From the NCBI RefSeq assembly GCF_051401765.1, contig NW_027480595.1:310001-374000 (forward strand): a stretch of 64,000 bases of DNA, read 5' to 3'. Every line of letters begins with the position of its first letter. Within the stretch, counting starts at the first letter, position 1. This stretch comes from Calliopsis andreniformis (Eukaryota; Arthropoda; Insecta; Hymenoptera; Andrenidae). A model generated the notes under the pieces. That model had not been told where the DNA came from. It was given only the letters and a program-made list of their open reading frames with translations, and did not search any database. Of this stretch, positions 39,736 through 52,935 are shown in pieces. The translations under genes were made by a program, and so were the position numbers.

Positions 39736-41850
39736 GTGTTGATGCCTGAGGTCTGAGGACTGAGGATTGAGGATTGCGAACTGAGGATTGAGGATTGGGG
39801 ATTGAAGATTGAGGATTGGGTATTGAGGATTGAAGAATGAGGATTGAAGAATGAGGATTGGGGATTGAGTACTGAGGATTGAGGATTGAATATTGAGTAT
39901 TGAGGATTGAATATTGAGGATTGAGGATTGAGGATTGAGGATTGAGGATTGAAGATTGTGTATTGAGGATTGAAGATTGAGGATTGAGGATTGAGGATTG
40001 AGGATTGAGGATTGAGGATGGAGGATTGAAGATTGAGTGTTGTGGATTGAGAACGAGGACTGAGGGTTGAGTATTGATGTTTGAGGTCTGAGCATTGAGG
40101 ACTGAGGATTGAGAATTGAGGATTGATGATTGAGGATTGAAGATTGAGGATTGGGTATTGAGGATTGAAGAATGAGTGTTGAGTGTTGAGGATTGAGGAT
40201 TGAGGATTGAAGACTGAGTGTTGAGTGTTGAGTGATGAGAGTTGATGTTTGTGGATTGAGATTTGAAGATTGAAGAATGGGGATTGAGTATTGAAAACTG
40301 TGAATTGAGGATATTCTATTGAGGATTGAGGATTGACAACTGATTGTTGAGGACTGAGGGCTGAAGATTGAGGATTCAGGATTGAGGATTCAGGATTGAG
40401 GTTTGAGGACTGAGGACTAAGGGTTGAGGATTGGGGATTGAGGATTGAGGATTGAGGATTGAAGATTGAGGATTGGGTATTGAGGATTGAACATTGAGGA
40501 TTGAGGATTGAGTATTGAAGATTGAGGATCGAGGATTGAGGACGATGACTGAGGGTTGAGTATTGATGTTTGAGGTCTGAGGATTGAGGATTGAGGATTG
40601 AGAATTGAGGATTGAGGATTGAGGATTGAAGATTGAGGATTGGGTATTGCTCAATGAACATTGAGGATTGAGGATTGAGGATTTAGGATTGAGGATTGAG
40701 GACTGAAGATTAAATATCGATGATTGAAGACTGAGGATTGAGGATTGATGGTTGTGGATTGAGGACGAGGACTGAGGGTTCAGTATTGCTGTTTGAAGAC
40801 TGAGGATTGAGTTTTGAGGATTGAGAATTGAGGATTGAGGATTGAGGATTGAAGATTGAGGATTGGGTATTGAGGATTGAAGAATGAGGATTGAGGATTG
40901 ACGGTTGAGGATTGAGGATTGAGGATTGAAGATTGAGGATTGAGGATTGAGGATTGAGGATTGTGGATGAGGGCTAAGGGTTGAGGATTGAGGTTTGAGG
41001 ACTGAGGACTGAGGATTGACGATTGAGAATTGAGGATTGAGGATTGAGGATTGAAGATTGAGGATTGGGTATTGAGGATTGTAGGATGAGGTTTGAAGAT
41101 TGAGTACAGAGGATTGAAGATTAAGATTCAGGATTGAGGTTTCAGGAGAGAGGACTGAGGATTGGGGATTGAGGATTGAGGATTGAGGATTGAAGATTGA
41201 GGATTGGGTATTGAGGATTGAACATTGAGGATTGAGGATTGAGTAGTGAAGATTGAGGATCGAGGATTGAGGGTTGTGGATTGAGGACGAGGACTGAGGG
41301 TTGAGTATTGATGTTTGAGGTCTGAGGATTGAGGATTGAGGATTGAGAATTGAGGATTGAGGATTGAGGATTGAAGATTGAGGATTGGGTGTTGAGGATT
41401 GAAGAATGAGGATTGAGGATTGAGGATAGAGTGTTGAGGGTTGAAGATTGAGTTTTGAGGATTGAAGATTGAGGATTGAGGATTGAGGATTAAGGATTGT
41501 GGATTGAAAATTGAGGATTGTGTATTGCGGATTGAACATTGAGGATTGAGGATTGAGGATTGAGGATTGAGGATCGAGGACTGAAGATTCAATATTGATG
41601 ATTGAAGATTGAGGATTGAGGATTGAGGATTGAGGATTGAGGATTGAAGATTGAGTATTGAGGATTGAAGCCTGACGATTGAGGATTGAGGATTGACGAT
41701 TGAGAATAGAGGATTGAGGATTGAGGATTGAAGATTGAGGATTGGGTATTGAGGATTGAAGAATGAGGATTGAGGATTGAGGATTGAAGATTGAGTATTG
41801 GGGATTGATGATTGAGGATTGAGGATTGAGCATTGAGGATTGAGGATTGA
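39735..41850 (+). repeat. Patchwork segment between the third copy and the HOR array
   Basis: There is no gene. The left part resembles the 21.7-21.9-kb and 27.9-28.1-kb segments (GATGCCTGAGG, GCGAACTGAGG). A single signature block sits near 40,295. The middle repeats short pieces related to the 22.2-kb segment. Beyond that I see only heptamer variants without a clear longer partner. Confidence 0.65.
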
Positions 41851-42433
41851 AGATTGAGTACTGAGGATTGAAGATTGACGATTGAGGATTGAGGATTGAG
41901 GATTGAGGATAGAGGATTGAGGATTGAGGATTGAAGATTGAGTATTGAGGATTGAAGATTGAGGATTGAGGATTGAGGATTCAGGATTGAGGATTGAAGA
42001 TTGAGTACTGAAGATTGAAGATTGAGGATTGAGGATTGAGGATTGAGGATTGAGGATTGAGGATTGAGGATTGAAGATTGAGTATTGCGGATTGAAGATT
42101 GAGGATTGAGGATTGAGGATTGAGGATTGAGGATTGAAGATTGAGTACTGAGGATTGAAGATTAAGATTGAGGATTGAGGATTGAGGACTGAGGATTGAG
42201 GATTGAGGATTGAAGGTTCAGTATTGAGGATTGAAGATTGAGAATTGAGGATTGAGGATTGAACATTGAGGACTGAGTGTTGAGGGTTGAGTGATGAGAA
42301 TTGATGTTTGTGGATAGAGATTTGAAGATTGCAGATTGAGTATGGAGTATTGAAAACTGTGAATTGAGTATATTCTATTGAGGATTGAGGACTGACAACT
42401 GATTGTTGAGGACTGAGGGCTGAAGGTTGAGGG

Positions 42434-43966
42434 TTCCGGATTGAGGATTCAGAATTGAAATTTGAGGACTGAGCATTGAGGATTGAAGATTGAGTATTGA
42501 GGATTGAAGATTGAGAATTGAGGATTGAGGATTGAGGATTGAGAATGAGGGCTGAGGGTTGAGGATTGAGGTTTGAGGACCGAGGACTGAGGATTGAGGA
42601 TTGAGAATTGAGGATTGAGGATTGAGGGTTGAAGACTGAGGATTGGGTATTGAGGATTGAAGAATGAGGATTGAGGATTGAGGATTGAGTATTGAGGATT
42701 GAAGATTGACGATCGAGTATTGAGAATTGAGGATTGAGTATTGAGGATTGAGGATTGAAGGTTGAGTATTGAGGATTGAAGGTTGAGGATTGTGGATTGA
42801 GGATTGAGGATTGAGGATTGAAAATTGAGGATTGGGGACTGAATGTTGAGGGTTGAATGATGAGAATTGATGTTTGTGGATAGAGATTTGAAGATTGCAG
42901 GTTGAGTATTGAGTATTGAAAACTGTGAAATCATGGTATTCTATTGAGGATTGAGGATGGACCACTGTTGAGGACAGAGGGCTGAAGATTGAGGATTCAG
43001 GATTGAGGATTCAGGATTGAGGTTTGAGGACTGAGGATTGAGGATTGAGGATTGAGGATTGAGGATTGAGGATTGAGGATTGAGGATTGAGGATTGAAGA
43101 CTGAGGATCGCGTATTGATGATTGAACATTGAGGATTGAGGATTGAGGATTGAGGATTGAGGATTGAGGATTGAAGGTTGAATATTGATGAATGAAGATT
43201 GAGGATTGAGGATTGAAGGTCGTGGATTGAGGACGAGGACTAAGGGTTGAGCATTGATACTTGAGGCCTGAGGATTGAGGATTGGGGATTGCGAATTGAG
43301 GATTGAGGATTTAAGATTGAGGATTGGGTATTGAGGATTGAAGATTGAGCATTGAGGATTGAGGACAGAGGATTGAGGATTGAAGATTGAGTATTGAGGA
43401 TTGAAGATTGACGATTGAGGATTGAGGATTGAGGATTGAGGATAGAGGATTGAGGATTGAGGATTGAAGATTGAGTATTGAGGATTGAAGATTGAGGATT
43501 GAGGATTGAGGATTCAGGATTGAGGATTGAAGATTGAGTACTGAAGATTGAAGATTGAGGATTGAGGATTGAGGATTGAGGATTGAGGATTGAGGATTGA
43601 GGATTGAAGATTGAGTATTAGGGATTGAAGATTGAGGATTGAGGATTGAGGATTGAGGATTGAGGATTGAAGATTGAGTACTGAGGATTGAAGATTAAGA
43701 TTGAGGATTGAGGATTGAGGACTGAGGATTGAGGATTGAGGATTGAAGGTTCAGTATTGAGGATTGAAGATTGAGAATTGAGGATTGAGGATTGAACATT
43801 GAGGACTGAGTGTTGAGGGTTGAGTGATGAGAATTGATGTTTGTGGATAGAGATTTGAAGATTGCAGATTGAGTATTGAGTATTGAAAACTGTGAATTGA
43901 GTATATTCTATTGAGGATTGAGGATTGACAACTGATTGTTGAGGACTGAGGGCTGAAGATTGAGGG
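42434..43966 (+). repeat. HOR unit 1 (A-B, 1,533 bp)
   Basis: A to B is 491 bp and B to the next A is 1,042 bp. Its B block is odd: GGACCACTG is followed directly by TTGAGGACAGAGG, so the GACT of other B blocks is missing. The segment left of the A word (about 41,850-42,433) already matches the corresponding part of later units, so the true array edge lies inside the preceding partial unit. Confidence 0.88.
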
Positions 43967-46866
43967 TTCCGGATTGAGGATTCAGAATTGAAATTTGAGG
44001 ACTGAGCATTGAGGATTGAAGATTGAGTATTGAGGATTGAAGATTGAGAATTGAGGATTGAGGATTGAGGATTGAGGGTGAGGGCTGAGGGTTGAGGATT
44101 GAGGTTTGAGGACCGAGGACTGAGGATTGAGGATTGAGAATTGAGGATTGAGGATTGAGGGTTGAAGACTGAGGATTGGGTATTGAGGATTGAAGAATGA
44201 GGATTGAGGATTGAGGATTGAGGATTTAGGATTGAAGATTGAGTATTGAGGATTGAAGATTGACGATCGAGTATTGAGAATTGAGGATTGAGTATTGAGG
44301 ACTGAGGATTGAAGATTGAGTATTGAGGATTGAAGGTTGAGGATTGTGGATTGAGGATTGAGGATTGAGGATTGAAAATTGAGGGTTGGGGACTGAATGT
44401 TGAGGGTTGAATGATGAGAATTGATGTTTGTGGATAGAGATTTGAAGACTGCAGGTTGAGTATTGAGTATTGAAAACTGTGAAATCATGGTATTCTATTG
44501 AGGATTGAGGATGGACCACTGACTGTTGAGGACTGAGGGCTGAAGATTGAGGATTCAGGATTGAGGATTCAGGATTGAGGTTTGAGGACTGAGGATTGAG
44601 GATTGAGGATTGAGGATTGAGGATTGAGGATTGAGGATTGAAGACTGAGGATCGGGTATTGATGATTGAACATTGAGGATTGAGGATTGAGGATTGAGGA
44701 TTGAGGATTGAGGATTGAAGGTTGAATATTGATGAAAGAAGATTGAGGATTGAGGGTTGAAGGTCGTGGATTGAGGACGAGGACTGAGGGTTGAGTATCG
44801 ATACTTGAGGCCTGAGGATTGAGGATTGAGGATTGCGAATCGAGGATTGAGGATTTAAGATTGAGGATTGGGTATTGAGGATTGAAGATTGAGCATTGAG
44901 GATAGAGGACAGAGGATTGAGGATTGAAGATTGAGTATTGAGGATTGAAGATTGACGATTGAGGATTGAGGATTGAGGATTGAGGATAGAGGATTGAGTA
45001 TTGAGGATTGAAGATTGACGATTGAGGATTGAGGATTGAGGATTGAGGATAGAGGATTGAGGATTGAGGATTGAAGATTGAGTATTGAGGATTGAAGATT
45101 GAGGATTGAGGATTGAGGATTCAGGATTGAGGATTGAAGATTGAGTACTGAAGATTGAAGATTGAGGATTGAGGATTGAGGATTGAGGATTGAGGATTGA
45201 GGATTGAGGATTGAAGATTGAGTATTGGGGATTGAAGATTGAGGATTGAGGATTGAGGATTGAGGATTGAGTATTGAGGATTGAAGATTGACGATCGAGT
45301 ATTGAGAATTGAGGATTGAGTATTGAGGATTGAGGATTGAAGATTGAGTATTGAGGATTGAAGGTTGAGGATTGTGGATTGGGGATTGAGGATTGAGGAT
45401 TGAAAATTGAGGATTGCGGACTGAATGTTGAGGGTTGAATGATGAGAATTGATGTTTGTGGATAGAGATTTGAAGATTGCAGGTTGAGTATTGAGTATTG
45501 AAAACTGTGAAATCATGGTATTCTATTGAGGATTGAGGATGGACCTCTGACTGTTGAGGACTGAGGGCTGAAGGTTGAGGATTCAGGATTGAGGATTCAG
45601 GATTGAGGTTTGAGGACTGAGGATTGAGGATTGAGGATTGAGGATTGAGGATTGAGGATTGAGACTTGAGATTGAGGATTGAGGATTGGGTATTGAGGAT
45701 TGAAGATTGAGGATTGAGGATTGAGGATTGAGGATTGAGGATTGAGGATTGAGGATTGAAGATTGAGTATTGGGGATTGAAGATTGAGGATTGAGGATTG
45801 AGGATTGAGGATTGAGTATTGAGGATTGAAGATTGACGATCGAGTATTGAGAATTGAGGATTGAGTATTGAGGATTGAGGATTGAAGATTGAGTATTGAG
45901 GATTGAAGGTTGAGGATTGTGGATTGGGGATTGAGGATTGAGGATTGAAAATTGAGGATTGGGGACTGAATGTTGAGGGTTGAATGATGAGAATTGATGT
46001 TTGTGGATAGAGATTTGAAGATTGCAGGTTGAGTATTGAGTATTGAAAACTGTGAAATCATGGTATTCTATTGAGGATTGAGGATGGACCTCTGACTGTT
46101 GAGGACTGAGGGCTCAAGGTTGAGGATTCAGGATTGAGGATTCAGGATTGAGGTTTGAGGACTGAGGATTGAGGATTGAGGATTGAGGATTGAGGATTGA
46201 GGATTGAGACTTGAGATTGAGGATTGAGGATTGGGTATTGAGGATTGAAGATTGAGCATTGAGGATTGAGGACAGAGGATTGAGGATTGAAGATTGAGTA
46301 TTGAGGATTGAAGATTGACGATTGAGGATTGAGGATTGAGGATTGAGGATAGAGGATTGAGGATTGAGGATTGAAGATTGAGTATTGAGGATAGAAGATT
46401 GAGGATTGAGGATTGAGGATTCAGGATTGAGGATTGAAGATTGAGTACTGAAGATTGAAGATTGAGGATTGAGGATTGAGGATTGAGGATTGAGGATTGA
46501 GGATTGAAGATTGAGTATTGGGGATTGAAGATTGAGGATTGAGGATTGAGGACTGAGGATTGAGGATTGAAGATTGAGTTCTGAGGATTGAAGATTAAGA
46601 TTGAGGATTGAGGATTGAGGACTGAGGATTGAGGATTGAGGATTGAAGGTTCAGTATTGCGGATTGAAGATTGAGAATTGAGGATTGAGGATTGAACATT
46701 GAGGACTGAGTGTTGAGGGTTGAGTGATGAGAATTGATGTTTGTGGATAGAGATTTGAAGATTGCAGATTGAGTATTGAGTATTCAAAACTGTGAATTGA
46801 CTATATTCTATTGAGGATTGAGGATTGACAACTGATTGTTGAGGACTGAAGGCTGAAGATTGAGTG
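43967..46866 (+). repeat. HOR unit 2, compound (A-B-B'-B', 2,900 bp)
   Basis: Block spacings are A-B 512, B-B' 1,028, B'-B' 545 and B'-A 815 bp. Both B' blocks carry GGACCTCTGACTG. It is the only unit with two B' blocks. Its left part matches unit 8 at offset 10,506 (frame ends at 43982/54488, 44226/54732 and 45121/55627 agree), and its right spacing of 815 bp matches unit 9. Confidence 0.88.
45507..46120 (+). repeat. Tandem B' signature blocks (545-bp step)
   Basis: Two B' blocks start at 45507 and 46052. B' is told from B by GGACCTCTGACTG in place of GGACCACTGACTG and by a shorter approach from the left. Single B' blocks lie at 56013 and 58605, so I count four B' copies in all. The 545-bp tandem occurs only here. 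Confidence 0.86.
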
Positions 46867-48324
46867 TTCCGGATTTAGGATTCAGAATTGAAATTTGAGG
46901 ACTGAGCATTGAGGATTGAAGATTGAGTTGAGGATTGAAGATTGAGAATTGAAGATTGAGGATTGAGGATTGAGGATGAGGGCTGAGGGTTGAGGATTGA
47001 GGTTTGAGGACCGAGGACTGAGGATTGAGGATTGAGAATTGAGGATTGAGGATTGAGGGTTGAAGACTGAGGATTGGGTATTGAGGATTGAAGAATGAGG
47101 ATTGAGGATTGAGGATTGAGGATTGAGGATTGAAGATTGAGTATTGAGGATTGAAGATTGACGATCGAGGATTGAGAATTGAGGATTGAGTATTGAGGAT
47201 TGAGGATTGAAGATTGAGTATTGAGGATTGAAGGTTGAGGATTGTGGATTGAGGATTGAGGATTCAGGATTGAAAATTGAGGGTTGGGGACTGAATGTTG
47301 AGGGTTGAATGATGAGAATTGATGTTTGTGGTTAGAGATTTGAAGATTGCAGGTTGAGTATTGAGTATTGAAAACTGTGAAATCATGGTATTCTATTGAG
47401 GATTGAGGATGGACCACTGACTGTTGAGGACTGAGGGCTGAAGATTGAGGATTCAGGATTGAGGATTCAGGATTGAGGTTTGAGGACTGAGGATTGAGGA
47501 TTGAGGATTGAGGATTGAGGATTGAGGATTGAAGGTTGAATATTGATGAATGAAGATTGAGGATTGAGGGTTGAAGGTCGTGGATTGAGGACGAGGACTG
47601 AGGGTTGAGTATTGATACTTGAGGCCTGAGGATTGAGGATTGAGGATTGCGAATTGAGGATTGAGGATTTAAGATTGAGGATTGGGTATTGAGGATTGAA
47701 GATTGAGCATTAAGGATTGAGGACAGAGGATTGAGGATTGAAGATTGAGTATTGAGGATTGAAGATTGACGATTGAGGATTGAGGATTGAGGATTGAGGA
47801 TAGAGGATAGAGGATTGAGGATTGAAGATTGAGTATTGAGGATTGAAGATTGGGGATTGAGGATTGAGGATTCAGGATTGAGGATTGAAGATTGAGTACT
47901 GAAGATTGAAGATTGAGGATTGAGGATTGAGGATTGAGGATTGAGGATTGAGGATTGAGGATTGAAGATTGAGTATTGGGGATTGAAGATTGAGGATTGA
48001 GGATTGAGGATTGAGGATTGAGGATTGAAGATTGAGTACTGAGGATTGAAGATTAAGATTGAGGATTGAGGATTGAGGACTGAGGATTGAGGATTGAGGA
48101 TTGAAGGTTCAGTATTGAGGATTGAAGATTGAGAATTGAGGATTGAGGATTGAACATTGAGGACTGAGTGTTGAGGGTTGAGTGATGAGAATTGATGTTT
48201 GTGCATAGAGATTTGAAGATTGCAGATTGAGTATTGAGTATTGAAAACTGTGAATTGAGTATATTCTATTGAGGATTGAGGATTGACAACTGATTGTTGA
48301 GGACTGAGGGCTGAAGATTGAGGG
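46867..48324 (+). repeat. HOR unit 3 (A-B, 1,458 bp)
   Basis: A-B is 510 bp and B-A is 948 bp, the same pair of values as unit 10. It shares with unit 10 the private variants GAGTGTTCCGG and a shortened GATTGAGTTGAGG, at a constant offset of 12,553 bp. Its B-A interval lacks 98 bp (14 heptamers) found in units 5 to 7. Confidence 0.88.
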
Positions 48325-49861
48325 TTCCGGATTGAGGATTCAGAATTGAAATTTGAGGACTGTGCATTGAGGATTGAAGATTGAGTATTGAGGATTGAAG
48401 ATTGAGAATTGCGGATTGAGGATTGAGGATTGAGGATGAGGGCTGAGGGTTGAGGATTGAGGTTTGAGTACCGAGGACTGAGGATTGAGGATTGAGAATT
48501 GAGGATTGAGGATTGAGGGTTGAAGACTGAGGATTGGGTATTGAGGATTGAAGAATGAGGATTGAGGATTGAGGATTGAGTATTGAGGATTGAAGATTGA
48601 CGATCGAGTAATGAGAATTGAGGATTGAGTATTGAGGATTGAGGATTGAAGATTGAGTATTGAGGATTGAAGGTTGAGGATTGTAGATTGAGGATTGACG
48701 ATCGAGGATTGAGAATTGAGGATTGAGTATTGAGGATTGAGGATTGAAGATTGAGTATTGAGGATTGAAGGTTGAGGATTGTGGATTGAGGATTGAGGAT
48801 TCAGGATTGAAAATTGAGGGTTGGGGACTGAATGTTGAGGGTTGAATGATGAGAATTGATGTTTGTGGTTAGAGATTTGAAGATTGCAGGTTGAGTATTG
48901 AGTATTGAAAACTGTGAAATCATGGTATTCTATTGAGGATTGAGGATGGACCACTGACTGTTGAGGACTGAGGGCTGAAGATTGAGGATTCAGGATTGAG
49001 GATTCAGGATTGAGGTTTGAGGACTGAGGATTGAGGATTGAGGATTGAGGATTGAGGATTGAGGATTGAAGGTTGAATATTGATGAATGAAGATTGAGGA
49101 TTGAGGGTTGAAGGTCGTGGATTGAGGACGAGGACTGAGGGTTGAGTATTGATACTTGAGGCCTGAGGATTGAGGATTGAGGATTGCGAATTGAGGATTG
49201 AGGATTTAAGATTGAGGATTGGGTATTGAGGATTGAAGATTGAGCATTGAGGATTGAGGACAGAGGATTGAGGATTGAAGATTGAGTATTGAGGATTGAA
49301 GATTGACGATTGAGGATTGAGGATTGAGGATTGAGGATAGAGGATTGAGGATTGAGGATTGAAGATTGAGTATTGAGGATTGAAGATTGGGGATTGAGGA
49401 TTGAGGATTCAGGATTGAGGATTGAAGATTGAGTACTGAAGATTGAAGATTGAGGATTGAGGATTGAGGATTGAGGATTGAGGATTGAGGATTGAGGATT
49501 GAAGATTGAGTATTGGGGATTGAAGATTGAGGATTGAGGATTGAGGATTGAGGATTGAGGATTGAAGATTGAGTACTGAGGATTGAAGATTAAGATTGAG
49601 GATTGAGGATTGAGGACTGAGGATTGAGGATTGAGGATTGAAGGTTCAGTATTGAGGATTGAAGATTGAGAATTGAGGATTGAGGATTGAACATTGAGGA
49701 CTGAGTGTTGAGGGTTGAGTGATGAGAATTGATGTTTGTGCATAGAGATTTGAAGATTGCAGATTGAGTATTGAGTATTGAAAACTGTGAATTGAGTATA
49801 TTCTATTGAGGATTGAGGATTGACAACTGATTGTTGAGGACTGAGGGCTGAAGATTGAGGG
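48325..49861 (+). repeat. HOR unit 4 (A-B, 1,537 bp by compensating 98-bp changes)
   Basis: A-B is 589 bp, longer than the usual 491 by a 98-bp tandem duplication. B-A is 948 bp, shorter than 1,046 by 98 bp. The two changes cancel, so the unit has the same total length as units 5 to 7 without being colinear with them. Confidence 0.87.
48599..48794 (+). repeat. 98-bp tandem duplication inside HOR unit 4
   Basis: GACGATCGAG occurs at 48599 and again at 48697, exactly 98 bp or 14 heptamers apart. The repeated stretch runs to a GGTTGAGGATTGT-GG end. The first copy has AGTAATGAG where the second has AGGATTGAG, so the second copy resembles another unit's spacer, which suggests unequal exchange and not simple slippage. 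Confidence 0.85.
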
Positions 49862-51398
49862 TTCCGGATTGAGGATTCAGAATTGAAATTTGAGGACTGT
49901 GCATTGAGGATTGAAGATTGAGTATTGAGGATTGAAGATTGAGAATTGCGGATTGAGGATTGAGGATTGAGGATGAGGGCTGAGGGTTGAGGATTGAGGT
50001 TTGAGTACCGAGGACTGAGGATTGAGGATTGAGAATTGAGGATTGAGGATTGAGGGTTGAAGACTGAGGATTGGGTATTGAGGATTGAAGAATGAGGATT
50101 GAGGATTGAGGATTGAGTATTGAGGATTGAAGATTGACGATCGAGTAATGAGAATTGAGGATTGAGTATTGAGGATTGAGGATTGAAGATTGAGTATTGA
50201 GGATTGAAGGTTGAGGATTGTAGATTGAGGATTGAGGATTGAGGATTGAAAATTGAGGATTGGGGACTGAATGTTGAGGGTTGAATGATGAGAATTGATG
50301 TTTGTGGATAGAGATTTGAAGATTGCAGGTTGAGTATTGAGTATTGAAAACTGTGAAATCATGGTATTCTATTGAGGATTGAGGATGGACCACTGACTGT
50401 TGAGGACTGAGGGCTGAAGATTGAGGATTCAGGATTGAGGATTCAGGATTGAGGTTTGAGGACAGAGGATTGAGGATTGAGGATTGAGGATTGAGGATTG
50501 AGGATTGAGGATTGAGGATTGAGGATTGAAGACTGAGGATCGCGTATTGATGATTGAACATTGTGGATTGAGGATTGAGGATTGAGGATTGAGGATTGAG
50601 GATTGAAGGTTGAATATTGATGAATGAAGATTGAGGATTGAGGATTGAAGGTCGTGGATTGAGGACGAGGACTAAGGGTTGAGCATTGATACTTGAGGCC
50701 TGAGGATTGAGGATTGAGGATTGCGAATTGAGGATTGAGGATTTAAGATTGAGGATTGGGTATTGAGGATTGAAGATTGAGCATTGAGGATTGAGGACAG
50801 AGGATTGAGGATTGAAGATTGAGTATTGAGGATTGAAGATTGACGATTGAGGATTGAGGATTGAGGATTGAGGATAGAGGATTGAGGATTGAGGATTGAA
50901 GATTGAGTATTGAGGATTGAAGATTGAGGATTGAGGATTGAGGATTCAGGATTGAGGATTGAAGATTGAGTACTGAAGATTGAAGATTGAGGATTGAGGA
51001 TTGAGGATTGAGGATTGAGGATTGAGGATTGAGGATTGAAGATTGAGTATTAGGGATTGAAGATTGAGGATTGAGGATTGAGGATTGAGGATTGAGGATT
51101 GAAGATTGAGTACTGAGGATTGAAGATTAAGATTGAGGATTGAGGATTGAGGACTGAGGATTGAGGATTGAGGATTGAAGGTTCAGTATTGAGGATTGAA
51201 GATTGAGAATTGAGGATTGAGGATTGAACATTGAGGACTGAGTGTTGAGGGTTGAGTGATGAGAATTGATGTTTGTGGATAGAGATTTGAAGATTGCAGA
51301 TTGAGTATTGAGTATTGAAAACTGTGAATTGAGTATATTCTATTGAGGATTGAGGATTGACAACTGATTGTTGAGGACTGAGGGCTGAAGATTGAGGG
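49862..51398 (+). repeat. HOR unit 5 (A-B, 1,537 bp, canonical)
   Basis: A-B is 491 and B-A is 1,046 bp, identical to units 6 and 7. Markers A, B and AGGTCGTGG (50649) all recur 1,537 bp downstream. 1,537 is not a multiple of 7 or of 3. Confidence 0.92.
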
Positions 51399-52935
51399 TT
51401 CCGGATTGAGGATTCAGAATTGAAATTTGAGGACTGAGCATTGAGGATTGAAGATTGAGTATTGAGGATTGAAGATTGAGAATTGCGGATTGAGGATTGA
51501 GGATTGAGGATGAGGGCTGAGGGTTGAGGATTGAGGTTTGAGTACCGAGGACTGAGGATTGAGGATTGAGAATTGAGGATTGAGGATTGAGTGTTGAAGA
51601 CTGAGGATTGGGTATTGAGGATTGAAGAATGAGGATTGAGGATTGAGGATTGAGTATTGAGGATTGAAGATTGACGATCGAGGATTGAGAATTGAGGATT
51701 GAGTATTGAGGATTGAGGATTGAAGATTGAGTATTGAGGATTGAAGGTTGAGGATTGTGGATTGAGGATTGAGGATTCAGGATTGAAAATTGAGGGTTGG
51801 GGACTGAATGTTGAGGGTTGAATGATGAGAATTGATGTTTGTGGTTAGAGATTTGAAGATTGCAGGTTGAGTATTGAGTATTGAAAACTGTGAAATCATG
51901 GTATTCTATTGAGGATTGAGGATGGACCACTGACTGTTGAGGACTGAGGGCTGAAGATTGAGGATTCAGGATTGAGGATTCAGGATTGAGGTTTGAGGAC
52001 AGAGGATTGAGGATTGAGGATTGAGGATTGAGGATTGAGGATTGAGGATTGAGGATTGAGGATTGAAGACTGAGGATCGCGTATTGATGATTGAACATTG
52101 GGGATTGAGGATTGAGGATTGAGGATTGAGGATTGAGGATTGAAGGTTGAATATTGATGAATGAAGATTGAGGATTGAGGATTGAAGGTCGTGGATTGAG
52201 GACGAGGACTAAGGGTTGAGCATTGATACTTGAGGCCTGAGGATTGAGGATTGAGGATTGCGAATTGAGGATTGAGGATTTAAGATTGAGGATTGGGTAT
52301 TGAGGATTGAAGATTGAGCATTGAGGATTGAGGACAGAGGATTGAGGATTGAAGATTGAGTATTGAGGATTGAAGATTGACGATTGAGGATTGAGGATTG
52401 AGGATTGAGGATAGAGGATTGAGGATTGAGGATTGAAGATTGAGTATTGAGGATTGAAGATTGAGGATTGAGGATTGAGGATTCAGGATTGAGGATTGAA
52501 GATTGAGTACTGAAGATTGAAGATTGAGGATTGAGGATTGAGGATTGAGGATTGAGGATTGAGGATTGAGGATTGAAGATTGAGTATTAGGGATTGAAGA
52601 TTGAGGATTGAGGATTGAGGATTGAGGATTGAGGATTGAAGATTGAGTACTGAGGATTGAAGATTAAGATTGAGGATTGAGGATTGAGGACTGAGGATTG
52701 AGGATTGAGGATTGAAGGTTCAGTATTGAGGATTGAAGATTGAGAATTGAGGATTGAGGATTGAACATTGAGGACTGAGTGTTGAGGGTTGAGTGATGAG
52801 AATTGATGTTTGTGGATAGAGATTTGAAGATTGCAGATTGAGTATTGAGTATTGAAAACTGTGAATTGAGTATATTCTATTGAGGATTGAGGATTGACAA
52901 CTGATTGTTGAGGACTGAGGGCTGAAGATTGAGGG
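51399..52935 (+). repeat. HOR unit 6 (A-B, 1,537 bp, canonical)
   Basis: Colinear with units 5 and 7. It differs by scattered substitutions and by a GTGGTTAGAG form of the signature word near 51,842, which units 3, 4 and 10 share, so sequence variants are exchanged across units that are not neighbours. Confidence 0.92.

Larger units (their letters stand above)
16800..41850 (+). repeat. Zone 2: duplication-rich middle of the array
   Basis: There is no gene. Signature blocks occur about every 0.4-1.5 kb. Large segments repeat at constant offsets: 6,215 bp, 8,025 bp, 13,570/13,549 bp and 14,171 bp. B-type blocks (GTGAAATCATGG) first appear here, at 28741 and 29321, and A-type blocks (TTCCGG) at 20518, 24730, 32755, 35521 and 38901. 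The parts of the zone 3 units are therefore present here before being assembled into the regular array. Confidence 0.8.

Noticed and set aside
48340..49743. 467-codon frame and its 443-codon neighbour (46875-48206) as paralogous genes
   Set aside because: They start 1,537 bp apart, which is one HOR step and not a multiple of three. They are two views of the same satellite unit in different frames.
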